Below are positions 43,011 to 53,285 of a stretch of DNA of 64,000 bases, piece after piece. The DNA is taken from NCBI GenBank assembly GCA_964251385.1, contig CAXUJK010000001.1, positions 310,001 to 374,000 of the forward strand. The letters are read 5' to 3'. The position numbers and the translations under genes were made by a program. The notes under the pieces are model-generated. The model did no database searches. It was not told the origin of the DNA and was given only the letters and a program-made list of their open reading frames with translations. The DNA comes from CADCVW01 sp964251385. GTDB lineage: Bacteria; Pseudomonadota; Alphaproteobacteria; Sphingomonadales; Sphingomonadaceae. Within the stretch, counting starts at the first letter, position 1. Each line of letters begins with the position of its first letter.

Positions 43011-43102
43011 GTTCGACTCCGGCGCCGATCATGTCTCAATAACCTGCCGCAACGCAGCATGCGAATCATATCCGGAACGGATATAGCCTGATTTCGGCAG
43101 GT

Positions 43103-43846
43103 TCAGCCCGTTTTGGGACGGGCGACCCAGTTGTCGCGCGGCGGTCCGATCTCGCGGCGTTCCTTGAGCCAGCGGACAAGTTGCGGCCACGGCACGACCG
43201 CGTTGAACGTCACACCCGCCGATTCGCCGTTGCACCAGCGCACGGCGCCGTGGAGCGAGTGAAAGCCTTCCATCGACAGCACGACCTCCGCATCGGGCGG
43301 CAGCACGGTCGATAGCGCGACCTTGGCCCCGCCCTGGCTGATGTCGCAGGTGGAGACGCGGTAGCTGTGCCCGCCCATGCGCAGCGTCGCGGGCGCGCGG
43401 ACCTCGACGCGGGGCATGCGCGGTTTCAGGTCCGTGCTGCTGACGAGGTGGCTGGCGAGCATGGCCATGACGTCGATCGGCGCGTCGAATTCGATTCCGA
43501 CGTTGGATCCGTCGATCCACTTGACGGAGCCCGCGATCTGTTGCCCGGTTTTCAACTCGACCTCGATCGCCTCGCCGTCGGTCAAATGCGAGTAAACGTG
43601 GATCATCAGCCCTAGCGACGAGATATTGCGGATGAGGCAAAGTTCGCGCCGTCCGCCGATGATGATCGTACCGACGCGCAGCAAAGTGAGCAGGCGCGGC
43701 ATCTGCCGGCGCCCGCCCTGCTCGGGCACTTCCTCGTGGATCGAGAAAGTGGTTTCCGCAACCTGTTCGTCCTCGCGCACGTGCGTCCCCTGAAGCTTCG
43801 GGACGGCAGTAGCGACGCGCGTCTTACCAAGTCGTTGCGTTTGCAC
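43103..43846 (-). CDS. Protein with two tandem PilZ domains
   Basis: A 247-residue protein with two PilZ-like domains. The first has RELCLIRNISSLGLMIHVYS (N-x-S-x-x-G) after an Arg-rich stretch (GGRRQMPRLLTLLRVG). The second has PRMPRVEVRAPATLRMGG (R-x-x-x-R) and RVSTCDISQGGAKVALS (D-x-S-x-x-G-x-K). The second domain therefore carries a full c-di-GMP-binding signature; the first is less certain. Such proteins act as c-di-GMP effectors for motility, polysaccharide or cell-cycle control. The start is GTG 43846, 24 bases from the divergent wecB start, though a later start is possible. Confidence 0.83.
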   Translation of the reverse strand: MQTQRLGKTRVATAVPKLQGTHVREDEQVAETTFSIHEEVPEQGGRRQMPRLLTLLRVGTIIIGGRRELCLIRNISSLGLMIHVYSHLTDGEAIEVELKTGQQIAGSVKWIDGSNVGIEFDAPIDVMAMLASHLVSSTDLKPRMPRVEVRAPATLRMGGHSYRVSTCDISQGGAKVALSTVLPPDAEVVLSMEGFHSLHGAVRWCNGESAGVTFNAVVPWPQLVRWLKERREIGPPRDNWVARPKTG

Positions 43847-43870
43847 GGGCTATCGTGACAGGCGCGCTTC

Positions 43871-44995
43871 GTGAACAAAGCCCCTGCCCCTGTCGCCGTC
43901 GTGATCGGAACGCGGCCCGAAGCGATTAAGATGGCCCCGGTGCTGCGCGCGCTGGACGCGCGCGGACTCGGGAACGCGCTGGTGTGCACGGGGCAGCATC
44001 CTACACTGCATGTGGCGGACGCGGGAATGGACCGGACGGCCGACGCTTGGCTGCCGCTGGATGCCCGCGGGCTGGCGACGGATGCGATGTGCGATGCGAT
44101 CGAGCTGCTCGCGAGCCGATGGCTGCGGGAGGCGCGTCCCCGGTTGGTCGTCGTGCAGGGTGACACGAACAGTGCGCTTGGCGCGGCGCGCGCGGCGTGG
44201 CGGCTCGGGGTGCCGGTCGCGCATGTCGAGGCGGGGCTGCGTACCTTTGACATGTCTGATCCATGGCCCGAGGAGCGCAACCGCATCGAGATCGATGCGG
44301 GTGCCGACCTGCTGTTCGCGCCCACGGATGCCGCATGCGCAAACCTGCGCGCGGAACGCGTATCGGGCGCGGTGACGATGAGCGGCAACAGCGGGATCGA
44401 CGCGGTGCTCGCGGCCGCCGCGGGGATGCCGGTGCCGCCTCGCGATCCGCTGCGGCCGATGATCCTGGCGACCGCGCACCGGCGCGAGAATCGCGGGGCC
44501 GGCATCGCCGCGATCGGGGCGGCACTGCAGCGGATCGCGCAAGCCATGGAGGTAGACATCGTCGTGCCTCTCCACCCCAATGCGGGCGCCCGCGAGGAAA
44601 TGATCGCGGCGGTGGGCGGCGCGCGCGGCATCGCGCTGATCGAGCCGCAAGGTTTCGCGGCGATGGTGGCGCTGATGCTGCGCTGCGATCTCGTGCTGAC
44701 GGATTCGGGCGGATTGCAGGAAGAAGCGCCCGCGCTCGGCCGCCCCGTGCTGATCCTGCGCGCGTCGACGGAGCGGCCGGAGGCGATCGAGGCGGGCTGC
44801 GCGATCCGGGTCGGCACGGACGCGGATCGCATCGTCGCCGAAACGCTCCGCCTGCTGTCCGACCGCGCCGCGCTCGCCCGCATGAGCGTTCCCGCGTTTC
44901 CGTTCGGCACCGGCAGCGCGAGCCCGATCATCGCTGACCGGATCGACGACTTCCTCGCGCCACGCGAACTTGACCGGAAAGGCGCGCCCGCCTAA
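43871..44995 (+). CDS. wecB: UDP-N-acetylglucosamine 2-epimerase (non-hydrolysing)
   Basis: A 374-residue epimerase. VAVVIGTRPEAIKMAPVLRA is the family start, VVQGDTNSALGAARAAWRLG and VAHVEAGLRTFDMSDPWPEE (with ERNRIEIDAGADLLFAPT) the active-site loops, and LTDSGGLQEEAPALGRPVLI the UDP-binding C-terminal motif. It interconverts UDP-GlcNAc and UDP-ManNAc for surface polysaccharide synthesis. It stands alone here between the divergent PilZ gene and tRNA-Glu; no other sugar-nucleotide genes flank it. GTG start. Confidence 0.93.
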   Translation: MNKAPAPVAVVIGTRPEAIKMAPVLRALDARGLGNALVCTGQHPTLHVADAGMDRTADAWLPLDARGLATDAMCDAIELLASRWLREARPRLVVVQGDTNSALGAARAAWRLGVPVAHVEAGLRTFDMSDPWPEERNRIEIDAGADLLFAPTDAACANLRAERVSGAVTMSGNSGIDAVLAAAAGMPVPPRDPLRPMILATAHRRENRGAGIAAIGAALQRIAQAMEVDIVVPLHPNAGAREEMIAAVGGARGIALIEPQGFAAMVALMLRCDLVLTDSGGLQEEAPALGRPVLILRASTERPEAIEAGCAIRVGTDADRIVAETLRLLSDRAALARMSVPAFPFGTGSASPIIADRIDDFLAPRELDRKGAPA

Positions 44996-45022
44996 CCCAA
45001 ACCGTCCGCGCCACGCGCACGC

Positions 45023-45097
45023 GGCCCCTTCGTCTAGCGGTTAGGACGCGGCCCTCTCACGGCTGAAGCACGGGTTCGATTCCCGTAGGGGTCACCA
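45023..45097 (+). tRNA. tRNA-Glu (anticodon CTC)
   Basis: A 75-nt cloverleaf. Acceptor GGCCCCT (45023-45029) pairs with AGGGGTC (45087-45093) with one G-T pair; anticodon loop CTCTCAC gives CTC; the T arm is CGGGTTCGATTCCCG; the encoded CCA is at 45095-45097. D arm CTAGCGGTTAG is typical of tRNA-Glu. Confidence 0.95.
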
Positions 45098-45100
45098 GGT

Positions 45101-46396
45101 CTAAAGGTCCTTGAACGGTTCAAGCCATGTCGGCAGCGGGCGGATATAGCCTTGAGGCGTCCGGCATAGACCGTAGGAGATCCTGGTATCGGGCGGGCAG
45201 CGGGCCTGCGATGCGCCGACGGGCGGCGGCGGCGGGTTCGTGCGGGGGCAGAAGCCGGTTCCAGATTGCAGCTTGCACGCTTCGATCGCGGCGCGTGCGC
45301 CACCCTCGGACAAGCCATAGGACTGGCGCAGTTCCCGGAATACGAACGCGGTTTCCGACACCGCCGACTGCGCGCGGTCCGCGGCGGCGCTGCGCGTCCC
45401 GGTAATCTTGACGACCTTGCCCGGGCCGCACGCGCGGCGGATCGGGTCGACGAGTTCGGGGGCGGTGAGTTCATCCAGCGAGCCTGGGAAGATCAGCGTT
45501 TCGCCGACGCGGGCATAGCCGGGCCTTTGTTCGCCGAACGCCAGATAGCCTTCGCGATCGACGAACAGCTTCTCGCCGAGCGGGAACAGCGCCAGCGCAT
45601 CGCTCTCGGCCACGTGGAAACAGCCGTCGCGCAACGTGACCTTGGCCGTACTGTTTATCGAGTTGAGGATGCCGTTCGGGCGATCGTCGCGCGCGAAGAC
45701 TTTGACGAGCCGCGCGATCTCCGGCGGCAGCGGGGCGTTCAGCACGCTTGCGGGCGTCGTCACCGTGTACTCGAGATCGACCCCGTCCGGCAGGGTTGCG
45801 CCCTTGGTCGCGACGAGCGCGCGGAACTCCGCTTCCGTGACTGAGATGCGAGCATCGACGCTGTTGCGCCCGATGCCGATGCCATCGAGCACGCGGTCGG
45901 ACGCGAACAGGTCCTGCATCGTCCGCATCGCGGCGAGCAGCTGCGCCCGCGAAAAGCGGGCGGTCTTGCCGACAAAGCGCGGGTTCCTCGTGTATTTGGC
46001 GAGCGTGCCCGGGCCGTCGCGCAGGAACTGGAAGACGGCGGTCGGCGTACCTTCATTGTCGAAATACGGTCCGACATAATTGCCGCGTTCGGCGACGCGC
46101 AACCGCCGGTCGAGCGCGGTGACGATGTCGCGCACCTCGTTCTGGAACGTGCCCGCGCGGGCGAACTGCGCCTGGCCCGCGACCTGGTCGGCGGTCGGCG
46201 GCGGGGGCTCGGGCGGGCTCGCGGGATCGAAAGGCGCGGGTGGCGCGTCGGCGACCGTGGCGAAACCGTCGGGGCCGAGTTTCGCGCCGCGGGGGGCGAG
46301 ACTTGCTTCGGTGGCCGCGGACAACGGGAGTTCGGATGGCTCGGGCCGCACCGCGCAACCGGCGATGCAGAGCGCGGCGGCGAGCACGATCCTCAT
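45101..46396 (-). CDS. Large lipoprotein of unknown function
   Basis: A 431-residue predicted lipoprotein: MRIVLAAALCIAGCAVRPEP has a lipobox (IAGC), followed by a Pro-rich linker (PAPFDPASPPEPPPPTADQV) and a globular region without a family I recognise. Several Cys occur late (DGCFHVAES, RRACGPGK, EACKLQSGTGFCPR, SQARCPPDTRISYGLCR), a pattern of exported disulfide-bonded proteins. ATG 46396 overlaps the stop of the upstream secreted-protein gene (ATGA). The long open frame continuing to 47431 is a shadow of that gene. The pair likely acts together in the envelope. Confidence 0.7.
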   Translation of the reverse strand: MRIVLAAALCIAGCAVRPEPSELPLSAATEASLAPRGAKLGPDGFATVADAPPAPFDPASPPEPPPPTADQVAGQAQFARAGTFQNEVRDIVTALDRRLRVAERGNYVGPYFDNEGTPTAVFQFLRDGPGTLAKYTRNPRFVGKTARFSRAQLLAAMRTMQDLFASDRVLDGIGIGRNSVDARISVTEAEFRALVATKGATLPDGVDLEYTVTTPASVLNAPLPPEIARLVKVFARDDRPNGILNSINSTAKVTLRDGCFHVAESDALALFPLGEKLFVDREGYLAFGEQRPGYARVGETLIFPGSLDELTAPELVDPIRRACGPGKVVKITGTRSAAADRAQSAVSETAFVFRELRQSYGLSEGGARAAIEACKLQSGTGFCPRTNPPPPPVGASQARCPPDTRISYGLCRTPQGYIRPLPTWLEPFKDL

Positions 46397-47676
46397 GGTG
46401 CCGCAGGCGTGGGTGCCCCCGAACGCGGAGGCGCGGGTGCATCCGGCGCAAGCCCACCCGCGATGACGCGAAGCCTCTGCAGCAGGAACAGCGGCGACAA
46501 GGTGCGCGCCTGCGCGTCCAAGCCCGGCAAGGTCGCGACGGCCTCGCGTCCCCGCGGGGGCGGTACGGCAGCGTGATCCCTGAGCGTGAAGCCGTCCAGC
46601 ACGCCCGCCACGCGTGGATCGCGGCGGAGCGCACTCAACGCGGCCGGGGACCCGAGCACCTCGACGCTGCCGACCAGCGGCGGCCCCGCGGTCGGGGCGC
46701 GCGCAAGCCGTTCGTCCGCCAGGACGAGCGCGGCCGCGTAGGTCCGCTTCCAGCCGTCGTTCTCCAGCTCCTCGGCCGTCAGCCCGGGCAGGAACAGCCG
46801 CGCCGCCTCCCGTGCGCCATCGCCGGCCAGGTTGTCGCGCGCCGCGCGCAATGCGTCGGCGACCAGCGTCGGCGTGGCCCGGTCCTCCGGAACGCGAAGC
46901 TCGTCCACGAAGTCGCCCATTAACGCGTGGACAGCGACAGGACGGACGCCCGCGCGACGCAGCAAGCCCGCGGCCGCGTCGCCTGTCATAGGCCGGGCGA
47001 AGACCAGCAACGCGCGGCCGCTCGCCGGCCCGCCGACGGGAGGCGAAGCGGGCGTGCGCGTGTCGCTGGCGCTGCGAAGGAACGTCGCGCCGAACCAGTC
47101 GTCCTCGCGCACGCCGCCGACCTCGACGAACTCGAGGCCTTGCGCGGCGCGCATCCCCGGGTGGTGGACGACGGGACCCAGCAACCGCCCGTCGGCCTCG
47201 CGGAACACCACGTAGGTCCTCCCCGCCGCCGGGCGGATGAACCTGGGATCGCAGGACGTGAAGCTCGCCAGCGGGCTCGTGAGGGCTTCCCATGGTGTTG
47301 CGTGGGGGTACACGCGCCCTGCCTCGTCGACCCAGTGGTGGCGCAGCCAGCCGCCCTTGCCCGCATTCACGCCGTCGGGGTGCAGCCCTTCGCCGTACAG
47401 CGTGAAGCGATCGGGCGAGCGGCCTTTCCAACGCTGGATGACGCGGAACGTGATCACCTGGCCGAAGCCCTGCCCCGTTGAACCGGCGATCGGGCGCGCG
47501 CGCTCGGCGACGACCAGATCGACGAAGCTGGCGGCGTCGTACAGCCCGCCCGCGATGAAGCTGCCGCTGGGAAAGCCGACGGGCTCGGGGGCGCTGGTGT
47601 AGGAGCAGGCGAGCGCGGGCACCGTCGTGACGCTCATCGACATGGCGAGGCCGATGAAGCCGAGGAGACTCTTCAT
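46393..47676 (-). CDS. Secreted protein of unknown function, paired with a lipoprotein
   Basis: A 427-residue exported protein. MKSLLGFIGLAMSMSVTTVP followed by ALACS is a signal peptide. The mature part (SFVDLVVAERARPIAGSTGQ, VITFRVIQRWKGRSPDRFTL, GRTYVVFREADGRLLGPVVH) resembles the beta-rich tissue-inhibitor-like/netrin-type domains found in small secreted proteins. The second half (DGAREAARLFLPGLTAEELE) is helical and unrecognised. ATG 47676 is preferred to an in-frame ATG at 47781, which would push the signal inside the protein. It is translationally coupled to the downstream lipoprotein gene and divergent from the TonB receptor, with about 200 bases between. Confidence 0.68.
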   Translation of the reverse strand: MKSLLGFIGLAMSMSVTTVPALACSYTSAPEPVGFPSGSFIAGGLYDAASFVDLVVAERARPIAGSTGQGFGQVITFRVIQRWKGRSPDRFTLYGEGLHPDGVNAGKGGWLRHHWVDEAGRVYPHATPWEALTSPLASFTSCDPRFIRPAAGRTYVVFREADGRLLGPVVHHPGMRAAQGLEFVEVGGVREDDWFGATFLRSASDTRTPASPPVGGPASGRALLVFARPMTGDAAAGLLRRAGVRPVAVHALMGDFVDELRVPEDRATPTLVADALRAARDNLAGDGAREAARLFLPGLTAEELENDGWKRTYAAALVLADERLARAPTAGPPLVGSVEVLGSPAALSALRRDPRVAGVLDGFTLRDHAAVPPPRGREAVATLPGLDAQARTLSPLFLLQRLRVIAGGLAPDAPAPPRSGAPTPAAP

Positions 47677-47827
47677 GGGGGCATTCTGCCTGCTTTTTGT
47701 CGCCAGGGCGAGCCTTCCGGCCAACAATGGGGCTTCGGCAATAGGGACGTCAGACTGCGCGATCTTCATGCGATCCCACATGCGAAACGGTTGAAGCGCT
47801 CCCGAGATGCGACGAGCGTCAGTAGAT

Positions 47828-47881
47828 ATGATGTAACGTCAAGCCTAAAGAGACGCCTCGTTACGAGGGGCGTTATATCAT
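47828..47881 (+). promoter_or_regulatory. Inverted 10-mers in the leader of the ZnuD-like receptor gene
   Basis: ATGATGTAAC (47828-47837) and GTTATATCAT (47872-47881) are inverted copies of one 10-mer with a single mismatch, 34 bases apart. The second copy overlaps the receptor's start codon. AT-rich half-sites of this type recall Zur/Fur-family operators, fitting a zinc-type receptor, but the spacing is not that of a single operator. The remaining 47677-47827 shows no gene. Confidence 0.35.
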
Positions 47882-49967
47882 GATCCGTTTTATTCTGCTG
47901 GCCGGTGTCGCCAGCCTAGCTTTCGCTGTGCCGTCGCGCGCGCAAACGGTCGACACGTCGGCCGATCCGCAGTCTTCGGATTACCACACGCCCACGAGTG
48001 AGGACATCATCGTCACCGCGCCGTTCCAGCGCAATCGTACGGACGTGCTGTCGGGAACATCGGTGCTGACAGGTGAAGAACTCGTCCGCGAGCTGCGGCC
48101 GACGCTCGGGGACACGCTCCAGCGTCAGCCCGGCGTATCGGCGACCTCGTTCGGCCCCAATGCGTCCCGGCCCGTGCTGCGCGGGTTCCAGGGCGAGCGC
48201 ATCCGCGTGCTGACCGACGGTATCGGCAGCTTCGACGTGTCCAACACCAGCGTCGATCACGCGGTGGCGATCAACCCGCTGACCGCCGACCGCATCGAGG
48301 TTCTGCGCGGGCCGTCCGCGTTGCTGTTCGGGTCGTCCGCGATCGGGGGCGTCGTCAACGTCGTCGACAGCCGGATTCCCCGCCGACTGCCCGACGAGGC
48401 GGTGCACGTCGAAGGGATCGCCAGCTACGGCTCGGCGGCCGAGGAGCGCTCGGCATCGGGCGCGGTCGACGCGCCGATCGGCGGCGGTTTTGTCGTTCAC
48501 GTCGATGGAAGCTACCTCAAGACCGACGATCTCGAGACCGGCGGCTTTATCCTGTCGCCACGCCTGCGCGCGCAGGCTGCGGCGAGCGACGATCCCGCGA
48601 TCGCCGCGCTGGCCAATCTGCGCGGCGAATTGCCCAACAGCGCGGCGCGGACCTACGATTATGCGGGCGGCATCGCTTACGTCGGCACGGGCGGCAATTT
48701 CGGCGTCTCGGTGTCGCGCTACGACAGCCTGTACGGCGTGCCGATCCGCTACTCGCTCGATCCGGAGGTCGAAGCCGAAGCCGTCCGCCTCGACGTCAAG
48801 CAGACGCGGGTCGACGCGCGCGGCGAGGTCGACATCCCGGGCGGCCTCTTCGAGTCCGCGCGCATGCGGCTGGGCTATGCCGACTACCGGCACAACGAGC
48901 TCGAGGACACGGGCGAGATCGGCACGACCTTCTTCAACGAATCCGGCGAGGCCAGGCTCGAGTTCGTGCAGCGCGAGCGCGACGGATGGCGCGGTGCGAT
49001 CGGCGGCCAGGCGCTGATCCGCGACTTGTCCATCGTCGGCGAGGAAAAATTCCTGCCGCCGAGCCGCACGCGCCAGCTGGGGGTGTTCACGCTGCAGGAG
49101 TTCACCGCGGGCGCGTTCAAGGTCGAGGCGGGCGCGCGCTATGAGCGCAGCCGCGTGCGCGCGATCGCCGACGAGGATCTGGGCAACGGCGACATCCGCC
49201 GGAGCTTCAACGCGTATTCAGGATCGATCGGCGCGAGCGTCGGGCTGGGAACGCTGGTCCGCGCCGGCATCAACCTGTCGCACTCCGAGCGCGCACCATC
49301 TGCGGAGGAACTCTACGCCAACGGCCCGCACGCGGGCACGCAGGCGTTCGAGATCGGTGACCCGACCTTTTCCAAGGAGAAGAGCAACGGCGCCGAGCTG
49401 ACCTTGCGCGGCAGCGGCAGCGGCTACAGCTTCGGCGTGTCGGGTTTCTACACCCGGTTCGACGATTACATCTACGAACAGGACACGGGAGAGATCGAGG
49501 ACGACCTGCCCGTGTTCCAGTTCCTGCAGAACGACGCGCGCTATTACGGCGTGGAAGTCGAGGGCTCGTTCCGTCTCGGGCGGATCGGCGGCTTCGCGCT
49601 CAACGTCGACGGCGTCGCCGACTATGTCCGCGCGCGGATCAAATCGACCGGCCCCGTCCCCCGCATCCCGCCGCTTCGCCTGCTCGGCGGGATCGAGGCG
49701 CAGTCGCCCTTGCTCAACGCCCGCGCGGAAGTCGAACATGTCGACGACCAAAACCGCGTCGCCGCCTTCGAAACGCCGACCGACGGCTATACGATGGTCA
49801 ACGCGTCCGTGTCGTTCCGGCCGATCCCGGGCAACCGCAACACGACGATCCTGCTGTCCGCCAACAACATCTTCGACGTCACCGCGCGGCGGCATGCGAG
49901 CTTTCTCAAGGACTTCGCGCCGCTTGCCGGGCGCGATCTACGGGTCACGGCGCGCATCGGTTTCTAA
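47880..49967 (+). CDS. TonB-dependent receptor, ZnuD-like
   Basis: A 695-residue outer-membrane receptor. MIRFILLAGVASLAFAVPSR then AQ is the signal peptide, TSEDIIVTAPFQRNRTDVLS the TonB-box region, and VLTGEELVRELRPTLGDTLQ, RQPGVSATSFGPNASRPVLR, GFQGERIRVLTDGIGSFDVS, RIEVLRGPSALLFGSSAIGG the plug. The 22-strand barrel ends in aromatic Phe (VTARIGF). The plug wording (TLGDTL, FGPNASRPVLRG, DHAVAINPL) is that of the ZnuD group, which imports zinc or haem. It is monocistronic, with inverted 10-mers over its start. It precedes a Fur-family gene on the same strand. Confidence 0.88.
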   Translation: MIRFILLAGVASLAFAVPSRAQTVDTSADPQSSDYHTPTSEDIIVTAPFQRNRTDVLSGTSVLTGEELVRELRPTLGDTLQRQPGVSATSFGPNASRPVLRGFQGERIRVLTDGIGSFDVSNTSVDHAVAINPLTADRIEVLRGPSALLFGSSAIGGVVNVVDSRIPRRLPDEAVHVEGIASYGSAAEERSASGAVDAPIGGGFVVHVDGSYLKTDDLETGGFILSPRLRAQAAASDDPAIAALANLRGELPNSAARTYDYAGGIAYVGTGGNFGVSVSRYDSLYGVPIRYSLDPEVEAEAVRLDVKQTRVDARGEVDIPGGLFESARMRLGYADYRHNELEDTGEIGTTFFNESGEARLEFVQRERDGWRGAIGGQALIRDLSIVGEEKFLPPSRTRQLGVFTLQEFTAGAFKVEAGARYERSRVRAIADEDLGNGDIRRSFNAYSGSIGASVGLGTLVRAGINLSHSERAPSAEELYANGPHAGTQAFEIGDPTFSKEKSNGAELTLRGSGSGYSFGVSGFYTRFDDYIYEQDTGEIEDDLPVFQFLQNDARYYGVEVEGSFRLGRIGGFALNVDGVADYVRARIKSTGPVPRIPPLRLLGGIEAQSPLLNARAEVEHVDDQNRVAAFETPTDGYTMVNASVSFRPIPGNRNTTILLSANNIFDVTARRHASFLKDFAPLAGRDLRVTARIGF

Positions 49968-49971
49968 AAGT

Positions 49972-50004
49972 CCTTTCTTGAACGATTAAAGAAAGGGCTT
50001 ATAC
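49972..50004 (+). promoter_or_regulatory. Palindrome and promoter of the fur-katG unit, possibly leaderless
   Basis: CCTTTCTT (49972-49979) and AAGAAAGG (49989-49996) form an inverted repeat with a nine-base AT-rich spacer. TTGAAC (49978-49983) and TTATAC (49999-50004) make a possible -35/-10 pair with a 15-base spacer. The GTG of the Fur-family gene (50012) begins about seven bases after the -10, so transcription could start at the start codon. An operator overlapping the -35 is what autoregulation by the downstream repressor would need. It also lies right after the receptor stop and may act as its terminator. Confidence 0.5.
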
Positions 50005-50011
50005 CGGCCTT

Positions 50012-50437
50012 GTGTCACCGACCTCTTCCGAAGAGCTGATCCGCACCGCAGGGTTGCGGGTCACGCGCCAACGTTCCGCCGTCCTGACCGCCGTCGATGC
50101 CGCGCCGCATGCGAGCGCGGCTGCGGTGCTGGCGGCGGTGTCGGTCGTGCTGCCCGGCGTGTCGCATCAAGCCGTTTACGATTGCCTGGGTGACCTGACC
50201 GACGCGGGACTGCTGCGCCGCATGGCGGTCGACGGCGGCCCCGCCATCTTCGAAACGCGGACGGGCGACAACCATCACCATTGCGTGTGCCGCGCGTGCG
50301 GGCTGGTGGTCGACGTCGACTGCGCGATCGGCGCGGCGCCGTGCCTCGATTTCGAGAACGCGACCGGTTTCGTCGTCGACGAGGCCGATGTCACGTATCG
50401 CGGCCTGTGCGCGGCGTGCGCCCCCCTTTCCCCCTGA
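50012..50437 (+). CDS. furA: Fur-family repressor adjacent to katG (FurA/PerR-like)
   Basis: A 141-residue Fur-superfamily regulator. LIRTAGLRVTRQRSAVLTAV and VSHQAVYDCLGDLTDAGLLR form the winged helix; DNHHHCVCRACGLVVDVD is the metal-sensing HHH-x-C-x-x-C segment, and YRGLCAACAP provides the second C-x-x-C of the structural zinc site. Position directly before katG matches the furA-katG pair of actinobacteria, where the repressor senses peroxide via metal oxidation. The GTG start has no clear ribosome binding site, consistent with a leaderless message. The symbol reflects context more than sequence subtype. Confidence 0.83.
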   Translation: MSPTSSEELIRTAGLRVTRQRSAVLTAVDAAPHASAAAVLAAVSVVLPGVSHQAVYDCLGDLTDAGLLRRMAVDGGPAIFETRTGDNHHHCVCRACGLVVDVDCAIGAAPCLDFENATGFVVDEADVTYRGLCAACAPLSP

Positions 50438-50456
50438 CCTTCCAAGGAGATTTGCA

Positions 50457-52706
<2,250 letters not shown>

Positions 52707-52713
52707 TCGATAG

Positions 52714-52743
52714 GGGACCGGGAGCTTTTCGGCTTTCGGTCCC
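52714..52743 (+). terminator. Hairpin terminator after katG
   Basis: GGGACCG (52714-52720) and CGGTCCC (52737-52743) make a 7-bp stem with an inner GAGC/GCTT-type pairing, followed by the pyrimidine-rich TCCTCTTCC. The T run is weak, so the call is moderate. Confidence 0.5.
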
Positions 52744-52770
52744 TCCTCTTCCGGCGTAGCGGCTTGCGCC

Positions 52771-53232
52771 ATGAAGCTGTCTCGTAACTTCTGGCTGGCC
52801 GAGATGACCGCGAGCGACGCGGCGCGCGAGCTCGGGTTCGACAACAAGCCGTCCGCCGAGCATCTTGCGAACCTTCGTACGCTGGCGCTCGGCATGGAAC
52901 AGGTGCGCAGCATCCTGGCCCAACCCATTCGCATCGAGTCCGCCTATCGCAACGCACGCGTCAACGCGGCGGTCGGAGGCGTTCCCGCCTCGGCGCACGC
53001 GCTCGGGCTGGCGGCGGATTTTACCGCGGGCGCGCTGACGCCGCTCGCAACCGCGCGCAAACTGCAGGCGTCGACGCTCGCGTTCGACCAGCTCATCCTG
53101 GAGAGCGGGCGCGGCATCTGCCACATCTCGTTCGCGCCGCTGCTGCGCCGCGAGGTGCTGACTCAGGCGGGCGGGCCGGGTACGGCAACCGTGGCGGGAT
53201 TGCCGGGTTCGACCCGGACGGCGCGAGCCTAA
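52771..53232 (+). CDS. M15-family (DD-carboxypeptidase/endolysin-type) peptidase
   Basis: A 153-residue peptidase M15A-like domain. IRIESAYRNARVNAAVGGVP, ASAHALGLAADFTA (S-x-H-x-x-G-x-A-x-D, zinc ligands His and Asp) and GRGICHISFAPLLRREVLTQ (third His) are the family motifs. No signal peptide is visible, as in phage endolysins and their chromosomal relatives. It would cut D-Ala-containing peptidoglycan peptides if exported. It stands alone between katG and the NAD operon; no other phage gene is near, so prophage origin is not supported. Confidence 0.82.
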   Translation: MKLSRNFWLAEMTASDAARELGFDNKPSAEHLANLRTLALGMEQVRSILAQPIRIESAYRNARVNAAVGGVPASAHALGLAADFTAGALTPLATARKLQASTLAFDQLILESGRGICHISFAPLLRREVLTQAGGPGTATVAGLPGSTRTARA

Positions 53233-53285
53233 CGCTTCGGCAAGGCGGGATCGATAAAGGATCGGTTCTGCAAGGGGGAGTGACG

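Noticed and set aside
45101..47431. A single 776-residue protein
   Set aside because: The N-terminal half is an Arg-rich shadow of the upstream secreted-protein gene; the lipoprotein signal at 46396 marks the true start.
52771..53232. Prophage endolysin as a sign of a prophage
   Set aside because: No holin, capsid, tail, integrase or composition change lies nearby; isolated M15 genes are common on chromosomes.
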